From assembly GCA_030705825.1 (NCBI GenBank), contig JAUZPR010000008.1:1-52231 (forward strand): a DNA stretch of 52,231 nt. The letters are read 5' to 3'. Below are positions 26,060 to 34,857 of the stretch, piece after piece (position 1 is the stretch's first letter; each line of letters opens with the position of its first letter). The stretch is from Bacillota bacterium. GTDB taxonomy: Bacteria; Bacillota; Clostridia; Acetivibrionales; JANLFN01. The position numbers and the translations under genes were made by a program. Below the pieces are notes generated by a model, which did no database searches, was not told where the DNA came from, and worked only from the letters and a program-made list of their open reading frames with translations.

Positions 26060-26917
26060 TTAATTTGCCGGTGCGAATTCAGGATTGCTGCTTGTAAAAT
26101 CCAAGCTGCCCTTATCAGTCTTTTTAATATGCTTTACATACACTTCCCTAAGAAAAAGTATCCTGTAATTCAAGTCATCCAGTTTGCCCAGATTGACCAA
26201 TATTCTGGAATCCAGCATGATTTTGATATTTCCTGTATCACTTGCGTCAATATAATTTACAATCTTACTTATTTTAAAGGCATCATTCTTATCCGAAGCT
26301 TCAAGTGCATTCATCAGCTGAACACTTAAATCAAATGCTTCCTGGTTTTTAATATCAAGTTTTTGACCGGGCTTGTACCCATTGAATTCAAGGCCTTTTA
26401 GAGAAGGCAAATGCAGATTTTCGGTTTTATTTATCGCATCTGCTACGTATTGCTCTCTGTCTACCAAAAGGTTGGTACCCAAATAAGGTATTATAAAAGC
26501 CGGTGTTCTTTCTACTATTTCTATTTTAAAAATTCCCGGTAAATGCAGACGGATAGTGGCAGATTTTATATATGGGTAACTTGACAGTATTTTATTTTCA
26601 CCATCTTTATACCTGAATAAAAATATACCTTTAAAACTATTGCCTATTGTTTTGAAAGCGTTTTTTCCTGTTTCTATTCCTGAAGCAGCTATAATATCAC
26701 TGTTTGAATATCTGTGGCTGCCCTGTACATCAATCCGGGTTATTTTAAACAGCGGAGACAATGCTAAAATTACCAGTAATACGGCTAAGAAAATTATTAC
26801 AATAAATGATTTTAACCATTTGTGCTTCTTCTTAATCTTTTTCTTTCCGCTTTTTTTTCCTGCAGCCTGACGACTGTGGCTTACGCCGTTCTGCATGTTT
26901 AGCTCGTGTACCTTCAA
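26060..26917 (-). CDS. divIB: Cell division protein DivIB/FtsQ
   Basis: DivIB/FtsQ is a bitopic protein that links early and late division proteins with septal peptidoglycan synthesis. The 285-aa product has a very basic cytoplasmic tail (about residues 15-37) and one membrane helix (about 38-58). A POTRA domain follows (FKITRIDVQGSHRYSNSDII onward), then a beta domain containing IEIVERTPAFIIPY. The start is a TTG at 26917 with GAGGTAAATTCCC before it; an in-frame ATG at 26896 is an alternative. It follows the truncated murA by 14 bp. Confidence 0.88.
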   Translation of the reverse strand: MKVHELNMQNGVSHSRQAAGKKSGKKKIKKKHKWLKSFIVIIFLAVLLVILALSPLFKITRIDVQGSHRYSNSDIIAASGIETGKNAFKTIGNSFKGIFLFRYKDGENKILSSYPYIKSATIRLHLPGIFKIEIVERTPAFIIPYLGTNLLVDREQYVADAINKTENLHLPSLKGLEFNGYKPGQKLDIKNQEAFDLSVQLMNALEASDKNDAFKISKIVNYIDASDTGNIKIMLDSRILVNLGKLDDLNYRILFLREVYVKHIKKTDKGSLDFTSSNPEFAPAN

Positions 26918-26931
26918 GGGAATTTACCTCT

Positions 26932-27891
26932 TTAATCAATTTTATTAATTTTAGCACCTATCTGTGCCAATTTTATGTCTATATCCTCATAACCTCTTTC
27001 TACATGATGGAGGCCGTTGATTGTGGTATCACCTTCAGCTGCAAGCCCTGCTATAATAAGTGCAGCTCCGCCCCTCAGGTCTCTTGCGGTAACACTTGCT
27101 CCATTAAGCTTTTTTACACCTTTGATTACAGCAAGCCTGCCTTCCAGCTTTATATTTGCGCCCATTCTTAATAGTTCATCCACATGCTTGTATCTATTTT
27201 CAAAAACAGTTTCCACCATAATGCTGGTGCCCCTGGCTATTGACAGATAAGCTACCATTTGAGCCTGCATATCGGTAGGAAAACCCGGATATGGCAGCGT
27301 TCTGATAATGTCTATTGCTCTGGGCCTGATAGGTCCTGACAAGTGTATTATATTTTTTTTGCAGTTAATCCGGCAGCCGCTTTCCCTCAAATTGGATATG
27401 GCAGAAGTCAGGTGCTCAGGAATAACATTTTTTATATAAACGTCCCCGCCGGTTATTGCTGCAGCCATCATATATGTACCGGCTACTATCCTGTCGGGAA
27501 TAACTGAATGTTCAACATTCCTGAGTCCTCCGCTGCAGCCTTTTATTCGAATAACACTGGTACCTGCGCCGTATATATTTACGCCAAGGTTAACCAGGAA
27601 GTTCTGTAAATCAACAATTTCCGGTTCTTTAGCAGCATTTCTTATGTAAGTTTCTCCTTCTGCAAACACCGAAGCAAGCATGACATTCTCTGTAGCACCT
27701 ACACTGGGATAGTCCAATTGTATATCGCAGCCTTTAAGTCTGTCTGCTTCGCAGGATATAAAACCGCGATTGGTATCATGAATTCTGGCGCCCATGCTTT
27801 TCAATGCCTTTAGATGCAAATCTATGGGTCTTGGGCCTATTTCACATCCACCCGGATGTGTTACTTTATTGGCTCTTCTTAATTTTACCAC
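26932..27891 (-). pseudogene. murA: UDP-N-acetylglucosamine 1-carboxyvinyltransferase MurA, N-terminally truncated
   Basis: MurA transfers enolpyruvate to UDP-GlcNAc, the first step of peptidoglycan synthesis. The frame encodes 319 aa, against about 415-420 for full enzymes. Homology begins just before the active-site loop (HPGGCEIGPRPIDLH), corresponding to about residue 105 of the usual protein. The first domain part is therefore missing, including the conserved Lys-Asn pair near residue 22 and the Arg near 91. Later motifs are intact (PYPGFPTDMQAQ, ENRYKHVDEL, DLRGGAALIIAGL). The GTG at 27891 has no visible Shine-Dalgarno, and a stop lies five codons upstream. I found no N-terminal remnant in the 335 bp before it. 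Either a decaying copy or a recent deletion; the downstream part still looks selected. Confidence 0.75.
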
Positions 27892-28226
27892 GGTAAAAAG
27901 TGTGTATCAATTAAATATAGGCAATAATATCAACAAAGTTTTAAAAATTTTACAAGAAGGCTTTGTTGCTTAATGCTGGTATTCAACTTTACCGCTTTGA
28001 ATCAAGCAGCCGCTCTCAGAGGATAAACATCAATTAAATTTGAAATATCGTTGAAGCGTTCGATATTTCAAGTGAACGGCTGAAGTATAATAATGAGGTG
28101 GTAAAGTTGAACTGGTAATTAATAAAATGGTGTGCCTTCGTATACTACATTATGTTATAATAAATGGATACTTAGGTACATAGTAATTCCAAATACATTA
28201 ATGGATGATAATACCCGGGAGAAGAT
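27892..28226. other. Divergent intergenic region with nested palindromes (truncated murA / murT)
   Basis: No gene is visible. A nested palindromic element spans 27982-28111. It has outer arms TTCAACTTTACC (27982-27993) and GGTAAAGTTGAA (28100-28111), middle arms CAGCCG (28007-28012) and CGGCTG (28077-28082), and an inner hairpin TGAAATATCG (28041-28050) and CGATATTTCA (28061-28070). To its right, TATAAT at 28156-28161 is a likely -10 for murT, without a clear -35. The murT ribosome site GGGAGAAG precedes 28227. Confidence 0.65.
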
Positions 28227-29708
28227 ATGAATTTAAGACTGATTATTACTATAATAGTAACTAAAATAGTTATAAAGCTGTGTAGACTCATGCATTGGGG
28301 AGGGACAACCCTTTCGGGTAAAATAGCTATCCGGCTGTACCCCAATATTGCCAAAGCCGTCTCAAAAGATTTCAGAGTAATCATGGTTACAGGAACTAAC
28401 GGAAAAACCACTACAACACGTATAATAGGACAAATTCTTGCAGAGAACGGTATTCCTTATATAACAAATAAATCGGGAGCCAATCTGGTGTATGGAGTAA
28501 TATCAACCTTTATAGAATCGGTTGATATAAAAGGCAAAAGCAGCAAAAATACCGCTTTGATAGAAATTGACGAGGCTGCCTTCAAGAGGATGTGTGATTT
28601 TATAAAGCCCGAAATCCTGGTTGTAACCAACTTTTTCAGGGACCAGCTTGATCGTTACGGAGAACTTTATTCCACATTGAAAAAGGTCACCGGGGGCATA
28701 GAAAAATCACCATCTACCAAGTTAATACTTAACGCAGACGATTCCCTTTGTGCATCGCTTGGCAGAGGTAAAACCGGAAACATACTATATTATGGTATGG
28801 AAAAGAAGGCCTATACCGGATCCAACGAGTCGGTAAACTCCGATGCAATGTTTTGTTATTACTGTAAAACAAAATATGATTATGAAAATCACGTTTATGG
28901 CCACCTTGGAGGATTCAAGTGCCCTAACTGCGGCTATTCCAAACCTTCAACAGACATCACCTGCACTGGAATAGAGGAGCTCACCAGTGTATATTCGAAA
29001 ATAGCTTTTTCAGCCAGGGCAAGGAAAATATACAAACCTATAAATTGTATGAAAAAACTTGATGCTGAAAAGAGAAGTTATAAAGGTAAAAACTTTGTTT
29101 TAAGCAATTCAATATCGGACAAAACCTATCATGCAAAAATAAATCTGCCCGGCTTATATAATATTTATAATTCACTTGCGGCAATATCTTTAGGAAATAT
29201 GCTGGGATTACCGGTCGACAAAACAATAGAGGCTCTGGGTAATTTTGAATGCGGTTTCGGAAGAATGGAAACAATTGTTACCAATGATAAAAACATCAAA
29301 CTGATTCTGGTAAAAAACCCTACCGGTTTCAATCAGGTAATTGATTATCTGCTTACTGAAGAAAAAAATATTCAGCTTGCATTCCTTATTAATGATAAAT
29401 ATGCTGACGGTACTGATATTTCCTGGCTTTGGGATGTCGATTTCGAAAAGCTTCAGCATATTCAGGAAAAAACTGATAATATATATACTTCTGGTATACG
29501 TGCCGAAGATATGGCTCTGCGTTTAAAATATGCCGGAATATTTACCGACAAGATAAGTGTAATCAGAAACTATTCCGATTTGATTGACAAAGGCCTTGAA
29601 AGGACATCGCCCGGACACAGCTTTTATATATTGCCTACTTATACTGCAATGCTGGATATCAGGAATGTTCTCAGAAAAAAATTCGGGTTAAAGGAGTTCT
29701 GGAAATAA
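28227..29708 (+). CDS. murT: Lipid II isoglutaminyl synthase, Mur-ligase subunit MurT
   Basis: With GatD, MurT amidates the alpha-carboxyl of D-glutamate in the lipid II stem peptide, using ATP and ammonia from glutamine. The 493-aa product has a Mur ligase ATP motif (MVTGTNGKTTTTRIIGQIL, about residues 53-71) and an embedded zinc ribbon (CYYCKTKYD and KCPNCGYSK, about 210-240). DUF1727 forms the C-terminus (VKNPTGFNQVIDYL). ATG 28227 follows GGGAGAAGAT. The stop is one base before the gatD start, so the two are coupled. Identification is firm from the zinc ribbon and partner. Confidence 0.94.
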   Translation: MNLRLIITIIVTKIVIKLCRLMHWGGTTLSGKIAIRLYPNIAKAVSKDFRVIMVTGTNGKTTTTRIIGQILAENGIPYITNKSGANLVYGVISTFIESVDIKGKSSKNTALIEIDEAAFKRMCDFIKPEILVVTNFFRDQLDRYGELYSTLKKVTGGIEKSPSTKLILNADDSLCASLGRGKTGNILYYGMEKKAYTGSNESVNSDAMFCYYCKTKYDYENHVYGHLGGFKCPNCGYSKPSTDITCTGIEELTSVYSKIAFSARARKIYKPINCMKKLDAEKRSYKGKNFVLSNSISDKTYHAKINLPGLYNIYNSLAAISLGNMLGLPVDKTIEALGNFECGFGRMETIVTNDKNIKLILVKNPTGFNQVIDYLLTEEKNIQLAFLINDKYADGTDISWLWDVDFEKLQHIQEKTDNIYTSGIRAEDMALRLKYAGIFTDKISVIRNYSDLIDKGLERTSPGHSFYILPTYTAMLDIRNVLRKKFGLKEFWK

Positions 29709-29709
29709 C

Positions 29710-30462
29710 ATGTACACTCTTAATATATGTCATCTCTACCCCGACCTGCTCAACCTGTACGGTGACAGGGGCAATATTATCGCTCTGCGCAAACGTGCCG
29801 AATGGCGGGGGATTAATGTAAATGTAACCAATCTTTCCCTTGGTGATCAATTTACACCTGAAGCATACGACATTGTATTCTTAGGCGGAGGTCAGGATTA
29901 CGAACAGGAAATTCTGCAGGAGGATGTCCTTGTAAGAAAAGGTTCTTTTATAAGAGAAGCAATTGAACAGGATAAAATATTTCTCTGTATTTGCGGAGGC
30001 TACCAATTACTGGGAAAATACTATAAAACCTGGGAAGGGAAGCAGATCAACTATCTTGGCGCCTTGAACCTATGGACTACAGGCGGCAGGAAAAGAATGA
30101 TCGGAAATACGGTATATGAACTGGATTTTCTTAAGTCGGATAGCTGTGACGGAAAAATAGTAGGTTTTGAAAATCATTCGGGCAGAACGTACCTTGGGCC
30201 GGAGGTCAAGCCCCTTGGCAAAGTTATAAAAGGATATGGCAATAACGGTGAGGATTTATCTGAAGGTGCAATGTATAAAAATGTTTTTTGCAGTTACTCC
30301 CACGGAAGCCTCCTACCCAAAAATCCCACGTTTACCGATTATTTGATAACGCTGGCTTTAAAGCAGAAATACAGCGATTTTGTGTCCTTGTTCAAGCTTG
30401 ATGATGAGCTGGAAAACCTGGCCCATGATACCATAATAAAAAGGGTAGCGGGGAAATATTAA
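29710..30462 (+). CDS. gatD: Lipid II isoglutaminyl synthase, glutamine amidotransferase subunit GatD
   Basis: GatD hydrolyses glutamine and passes ammonia to MurT. The 250-aa product is a CobB/CobQ-type class I amidotransferase. It has the N-terminal LNICHLYPDLLNLYGDRGN, the nucleophile elbow CICGGYQLLG (Cys near 94-96), and the catalytic His in CSYSHGSLLPKNP. ATG 29710 lies one base after murT. Together with murT it indicates amidated peptidoglycan, a Gram-positive trait. Confidence 0.94.
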   Translation: MYTLNICHLYPDLLNLYGDRGNIIALRKRAEWRGINVNVTNLSLGDQFTPEAYDIVFLGGGQDYEQEILQEDVLVRKGSFIREAIEQDKIFLCICGGYQLLGKYYKTWEGKQINYLGALNLWTTGGRKRMIGNTVYELDFLKSDSCDGKIVGFENHSGRTYLGPEVKPLGKVIKGYGNNGEDLSEGAMYKNVFCSYSHGSLLPKNPTFTDYLITLALKQKYSDFVSLFKLDDELENLAHDTIIKRVAGKY

Positions 30463-30609
30463 AGCCTTTAAAAATAAAAGATTTTAAGGAAGGCTTTAAT
30501 GAAATGCTCTTAACGGAAATTAAAAAATTAAGGTGGAATTATAATTTCCTAAGCATTATAACAAGCCTTAATAGAAAGATTTAAAAGAAAGACTTATGAT
30601 GGAGGATCT

Positions 30610-31779
30610 ATGGCGAAAGCTTATTTAGTAAAAGGCAAGGAAAAAAGAGTTGAGTACGGTCATCCATGGATTTTTAAAAGTGATATCGATATAACCGAGG
30701 GAAGCTTTGAAAATGGTGATGTGATAGATGTTTACAGCTTCAAAAAGAGGTTTCTCGGCAGGGGCTATATAAATTTAAAATCTCAGATTTCTATCAGAAT
30801 GCTGACCTATGAACATGAAGAAATAAATTATGCTTTCCTGTATAAACGTATACAGGATGCATGGGAATACAGAAAAAAAGTGGCAGACATAAACAGCTGC
30901 AGGGCTATATTTGCTGAATCGGATTTTTTACCTGCATTGATTGTTGACAAATTCGGCGGATATCTGGTTGTCCAGGTTTTATCTCTGGGCATGGAAAAAT
31001 TCAAACCGATGATAATAGACATCCTTGACGATATAATAAAACCGCTAGGAATATATGAAAGAAGCGATGTGGCAGTAAGAGAGCTTGAGGGTCTTGAACA
31101 AACCAAGGGATTTCTTAAGGGTAATTTCGATACTAATGTTGAAATGATTGAAAACGGAATAAAGTTTATGGTAGACGTTGAAAGCGGGCAGAAAACAGGA
31201 TATTTTCTTGATCAAAAGGAAAACAGGGCAGCCCTTCGTCCATTTGTAGAAAATGCCAAGGTCCTGGATTGTTTTACACATGTTGGGTCCTTTGCCCTCC
31301 ATGCAGGATATTACAAGGCAAGGGAAGTAACTGGTATAGATATTTCGGAGCACGCAGTACATTGTGCCTCAGAAAATGCGAAGCTCAACGGTCTTGAGAA
31401 TACCGTAAGATTCGAAACAGCAAACACCTTTGACAAGCTCAGAGAATGCTATGATAACAGGGAACATTTTGACGTTGTAATTCTTGACCCCCCTGCCTTT
31501 ACTAAAACACGCGGAGCTGTCGAAGGAGCTGTCAGGGGTTACAAGGAAATAAACCTAAGGGCCATGAAAATAATCAGCAGCGGAGGTTTTTTGGTTACCT
31601 GTTCATGTTCACATCATGTTGATCCGGAATTGTTCATGGATATAATTTATAACGCCGCAATTGATTCCAAAAGAAAAGTAAGGCTGATAGAATACAGGTC
31701 ACAGGCAAAGGATCACCCGATACTTATTGCTGCTGAAGAAACACAGTACCTGAAATGCGCAATATTGCAGGTGGTATGA
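30610..31779 (+). CDS. Class I rRNA methyltransferase of the RlmI/YwbD family
   Basis: This 389-aa SAM-dependent methyltransferase has an N-terminal PUA domain (KGKEKRVEYGHPWIFKSDI) and an EEHEE-like linker. The Rossmann methylase core follows (VLDCFTHVGSFALHAGYYKA), with motif IV LDPPAFTKTRG and the SCSHHVDPELF segment. The family includes E. coli RlmI (m5C1962 of 23S rRNA) and Bacillus YwbD/RlmQ, which methylates a different base. The exact target cannot be told from sequence alone. ATG 30610 follows GATGGAGG. The stop codon abuts a palindromic repeat cluster. The 30463-30609 gap to gatD holds only an imperfect AT-rich hairpin (AAAGCCTT/AAGGCTTT). Confidence 0.88.
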   Translation: MAKAYLVKGKEKRVEYGHPWIFKSDIDITEGSFENGDVIDVYSFKKRFLGRGYINLKSQISIRMLTYEHEEINYAFLYKRIQDAWEYRKKVADINSCRAIFAESDFLPALIVDKFGGYLVVQVLSLGMEKFKPMIIDILDDIIKPLGIYERSDVAVRELEGLEQTKGFLKGNFDTNVEMIENGIKFMVDVESGQKTGYFLDQKENRAALRPFVENAKVLDCFTHVGSFALHAGYYKAREVTGIDISEHAVHCASENAKLNGLENTVRFETANTFDKLRECYDNREHFDVVILDPPAFTKTRGAVEGAVRGYKEINLRAMKIISSGGFLVTCSCSHHVDPELFMDIIYNAAIDSKRKVRLIEYRSQAKDHPILIAAEETQYLKCAILQVV

Positions 31780-31989
31780 TGTAGGGAACGGCGCCCTCGT
31801 CGTTCCGCTCGGAGTTTGGAGTTCAGGAATTAGAGCCATTTAATTAACAGAACTCACCCCATACCCCTCTCTTTCCAAAGAGAGGTGCTTTTAAATAAAA
31901 AGGGCAGATATGGAATCTGCCCCTACGACTATCTCTCAACTTTTAACTCCGAACCCCAAACTGCGAACTCCTAACTCCTAAATTCTCAT
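31780..31989. repeat. Modular palindromic intergenic repeat cluster (copy 3, between convergent genes)
   Basis: Modules: TGTAGGGAACG with partner CGTTCC (31785-31806), a perfect 9-bp palindrome CCTCTCTTT/AAAGAGAGG (31866-31885), and GGGCAGAT/ATCTGCCC (31902-31922) ending CCTAC. The word run TTAACTCCGAACCCC and then GAACTCCTAACTCCTAA is the reverse complement of the words in the 3166 cluster. The first module begins at the base after the methyltransferase stop codon. The 9-bp hairpins could also act as terminators for these convergent genes. No gene is seen. Confidence 0.8.
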
Positions 31990-33294
31990 TTATATCCCCT
32001 TCATAAGCGTGCTTCCGTATTTCTTTGCTACCGTAATAATATCTTCCATATTTTCTATTTCGCCTAGTACAACCCCTGCCTTACCCCTGTATATCCTCAG
32101 AGCATTGCTTAATGCCTTAGTATTGGATGACTCAAATATGAAGGGAAGTTTTGAATAGGTCTGCAGTGTTTTTACCGCTTCGGGAAGTACGGTCTCTATT
32201 CCGTCCACTCCATCGAGATTGATATATACTGCATTCGAATCTTCTTCTGTCAACTCCATTGATATATCTACAAGACAGTCCATACTTCCTTCCGATAGAT
32301 CCTTTAACATTGAGTTGTCTGCTTTTGCAACTATTTTGCCTGCTTTCAAATCTGTTTTATCCAAATTCAGCGATTTCACATCCGAGGTTATTATCCTGTC
32401 ACAATTACCTGCCGGTTTAACTGGTGCAAGTCCTTCTATATTCTTCCTTATTTCAGCAATGAATTCAGGTGTAGTCCCGCAGCATCCTCCTATCAATCTT
32501 GCTCCGTATTTGACAAATTCTTTTGCTATTTCTGCAAAGCTTCCGGGGCATTCCGAATATACCGTTTCTCCGTTCACAACCTGAGGTATTCCGGCATTTG
32601 GCTTTGCACTTAGATAGACATCGCCCGTCTGAGACATACTTTTTACTATTTCCAACATGTTGGCAGGTCCCGAAGAACAATTTGTACCAACAATATCCGC
32701 TCCAAGTGATTTGAGAACCGTTACAACCGTATAAGGATCAGAGCCCATTAACGTTTTGCCGTTTGCCTCAAAAGACACCGAGCATATCAAAGGCAGGTCT
32801 GAATTCTCTTTGGCGGCAAGAAGAGCAGCCCTCATTTCAGCAAGATCGGTAAAGGTTTCAAAGTTTATTATGTCCACGCCACCTTCTGCAACTGCCTTAA
32901 CCTGTTCTGCATAAATTTCATAAGCCTGTTCGAATTTTAGCTCGCCATATGGTTCCAGCAGTTTGCCCAAAGGACCTATTGATGCTGCGACATAACCGTC
33001 CCGGCCCATTACTTCACGAGCCAGCCTTGCACCTTCAAAATTTAATTCATAAGTCCTGTCACCCAGGGAATATTCACTCAGTTTAAGCCTGTTTCCCTGA
33101 AATGTGTTTGTCTGGATTACATCAGCCCCTGCTTTTCTATATTCACGGTATATCTGTTTTACCTCTTCCGCATGGGTCACATTCCAAAGCTCGGGGCACT
33201 CTCCGCCCTTCATGCCCAGTTTTTGAAGCATGTATCCTTTGGAACCGTCATATATAAGTACTTTGCTTTTAATCTCTTTTAAAAATTCTCTCAT
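31990..33294 (-). CDS. Homocysteine S-methyltransferase-domain protein with short pterin-binding-like C-terminus
   Basis: The 434-aa product has the zinc-dependent homocysteine methyltransferase barrel of MetH module 1 (about residues 1-295; DGSKGYMLQKLG, QTNTFQGNRLKL, zinc ligands in GTNCSSGP and GGCCGTTP). A further 135 residues resemble part of a pterin-binding barrel (KLPFIFESSNTKALSNALRI, like the PLSIDSSN motif of MetH module 2). A complete folate barrel would be about 280-300 residues and is not there. It probably transfers a methyl group to homocysteine with a partner corrinoid protein or another donor; this is inference. ATG 33294 has GGAGATGGGTTATA before it. No SAM or cobalamin riboswitch is visible upstream. 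Confidence 0.8.
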   Translation of the reverse strand: MREFLKEIKSKVLIYDGSKGYMLQKLGMKGGECPELWNVTHAEEVKQIYREYRKAGADVIQTNTFQGNRLKLSEYSLGDRTYELNFEGARLAREVMGRDGYVAASIGPLGKLLEPYGELKFEQAYEIYAEQVKAVAEGGVDIINFETFTDLAEMRAALLAAKENSDLPLICSVSFEANGKTLMGSDPYTVVTVLKSLGADIVGTNCSSGPANMLEIVKSMSQTGDVYLSAKPNAGIPQVVNGETVYSECPGSFAEIAKEFVKYGARLIGGCCGTTPEFIAEIRKNIEGLAPVKPAGNCDRIITSDVKSLNLDKTDLKAGKIVAKADNSMLKDLSEGSMDCLVDISMELTEEDSNAVYINLDGVDGIETVLPEAVKTLQTYSKLPFIFESSNTKALSNALRIYRGKAGVVLGEIENMEDIITVAKKYGSTLMKGI

Positions 33295-33430
33295 TATAAC
33301 CCATCTCCATAAAAAAATAAAAGTGATAGAACGATTTTGAAACTCATTCTACCACATTTTGAAACAATATTAAATGTTTTTGTTTCTGCTTAAAGTATTA
33401 AAAAAAGACTATATTATTAGAAAAACCATA

Positions 33431-33697
33431 TCAGCCTGCTTTTGAGCCTGGAACCAACATTGTATAACCTTCACTCAAATTGACAATCCTGTTGTACCTT
33501 ACCTCATAGTCAGCTTTATCACCGTTTGGGAATGAAACAGAAGCCTTACCCACCATTTCTTCCTTCCCTTTTTCCAATTTGATTTTAAACCCTTCATCAT
33601 CTATCAATTTGTAAATATCATCATAATAGAATTTATTATTGTACTCTCTTATGATATCAAAAAGAATTTTTTCATGTGGATGCGCTTGACGAGACAT
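33431..33697 (-). CDS. Small conserved-looking protein of unknown function
   Basis: I do not recognise this 88-aa protein. It is charged, without membrane segments or cysteine motifs. It seems to have an N-terminal helix (PHEKILFDIIREYNNKF) and a beta-rich C-terminal half (GKASVSFPNGDKADYEVRYN). The ATG at 33697 has an excellent GGAGGTAGTT ribosome site. Real expression is supported by that site and by codon use like its neighbours. It stands alone between the tad operon and the homocysteine methyltransferase gene, all on the same strand. The 33713-33927 gap shows no clear element. Confidence 0.7.
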   Translation of the reverse strand: MSRQAHPHEKILFDIIREYNNKFYYDDIYKLIDDEGFKIKLEKGKEEMVGKASVSFPNGDKADYEVRYNRIVNLSEGYTMLVPGSKAG

Positions 33698-33927
33698 AAC
33701 TACCTCCAGCATTTTTTTATAATTATATCAACATAGTTGTATTAATTCAACTAAAATATTCCAGCGGAAAATATCATAATTTGTTTTTTTTAGGAAACCT
33801 TGAAACCCCTTTAACTGTAGTACTTGCTGTACATTTCAAATAACAGATACAAATTTATGAATAATCCTCTTACAGGCATTTCCCTTGAATTAGAGCGTCT
33901 AGCCCTTACCATAAAGGCTTTACAGGC

Positions 33928-34845
33928 TTATTTGTTAAATGCTTCTATCAGCCTTATAACTACTGGTCCCAAAAGTATCATGAATATTGTAGGGAAAATG
34001 AATAATACCATTGGTATAAGCATCTTAACAGGTGCCTTCATGGCTTTTTCCTGAATTCTCTGTTTTTTCTTCTGACGTATCTGGTCTGACTGGAGTCTCA
34101 ATACATTACCTATACTTACCCCGAATTGATCGGCCTGGATTATTGAGCTTACAAATGTAGTCAGGTCCTGTACACCGACTCTGTCTGCCATATCCTTCAG
34201 AGCATCCTTTTTTTGCTTTCCAACCTTTATTTCATTAAGGACATCTCCAAACTCATCCGAAACCGGTCCCGGCATTCTTTCTATAACCTTGGATATGGCA
34301 CCGTCGAAGCCAAGTCCGGCTTCTACACTTACAGTAAGCAAGTCAAGCACATCAGGCAGCACAGCCATTATTTTTTTCTGTCTTTCCTTAATTTTGTTCT
34401 TTAAAATGGTATTAGGCAATAAATATCCTAAAATAATTTCAGCAAGACACATCAATATTACATTCTTTGATGGAAGCTTTCTGGAATAACCTATTAACAG
34501 TGTCAGTCCCGGAAGCAGAGTCAAAAAAAGCAGTTGGAGGTTGACCCAGCCCTTAACCGTCATGTTGAACGGATTGCCTGCCATGACAATTTTCTTCTCG
34601 AGAGAGCCGGTAATCTCCTTTGGGGTAATTTTTATGATGATTTTACTTATGTCATCCAGAACCGGTTTTATCACCCTGACAAAAATGGGTTGGTTAAGTT
34701 CATTATCCTGATTTTTGATATTGTTTTTTGAAATCCTGTCAAGACGGGCGCTTATCAACATTTTAGTACCAAATAAATGACATAGAACATAATAGAACAA
34801 AAGAAACAGTGTAACGGCAGATACTATAAAAATGAGCAGTAACAA
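33928..34845 (-). CDS. tadC: Tad pilus inner-membrane protein TadC-like (T2SF domain)
   Basis: TadC with TadB forms the membrane platform for Flp pilus assembly. The 305-aa product has an N-terminal membrane helix (residues 3-25), two further segments around 115-150, and a T2SF/GspF domain (about 155-285; VLPDVLDLLTVSVEAGLGF, then MADRVGVQDLTTFVSSIIQ). A last hydrophobic helix ends it. The start is a TTG at 34845 with GGGGGC seven bases upstream. It follows tadB by 12 bp and ends the pilus operon as seen here. Confidence 0.88.
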   Translation of the reverse strand: MLLLIFIVSAVTLFLLFYYVLCHLFGTKMLISARLDRISKNNIKNQDNELNQPIFVRVIKPVLDDISKIIIKITPKEITGSLEKKIVMAGNPFNMTVKGWVNLQLLFLTLLPGLTLLIGYSRKLPSKNVILMCLAEIILGYLLPNTILKNKIKERQKKIMAVLPDVLDLLTVSVEAGLGFDGAISKVIERMPGPVSDEFGDVLNEIKVGKQKKDALKDMADRVGVQDLTTFVSSIIQADQFGVSIGNVLRLQSDQIRQKKKQRIQEKAMKAPVKMLIPMVLFIFPTIFMILLGPVVIRLIEAFNK

Positions 34846-34857
34846 CCAAATCGCCCC

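Noticed and set aside
27892-28226. Frameshifted N-terminal part of murA
   Set aside because: Translation of the minus strand here shows no MurA-like motifs such as the N-terminal GAKN segment, so this is a loss, not a simple frameshift.
33295-33430. Possible SAM or cobalamin riboswitch before the homocysteine methyltransferase gene
   Set aside because: No S-box, T-box or B12-box core is visible in this short AT-rich gap.
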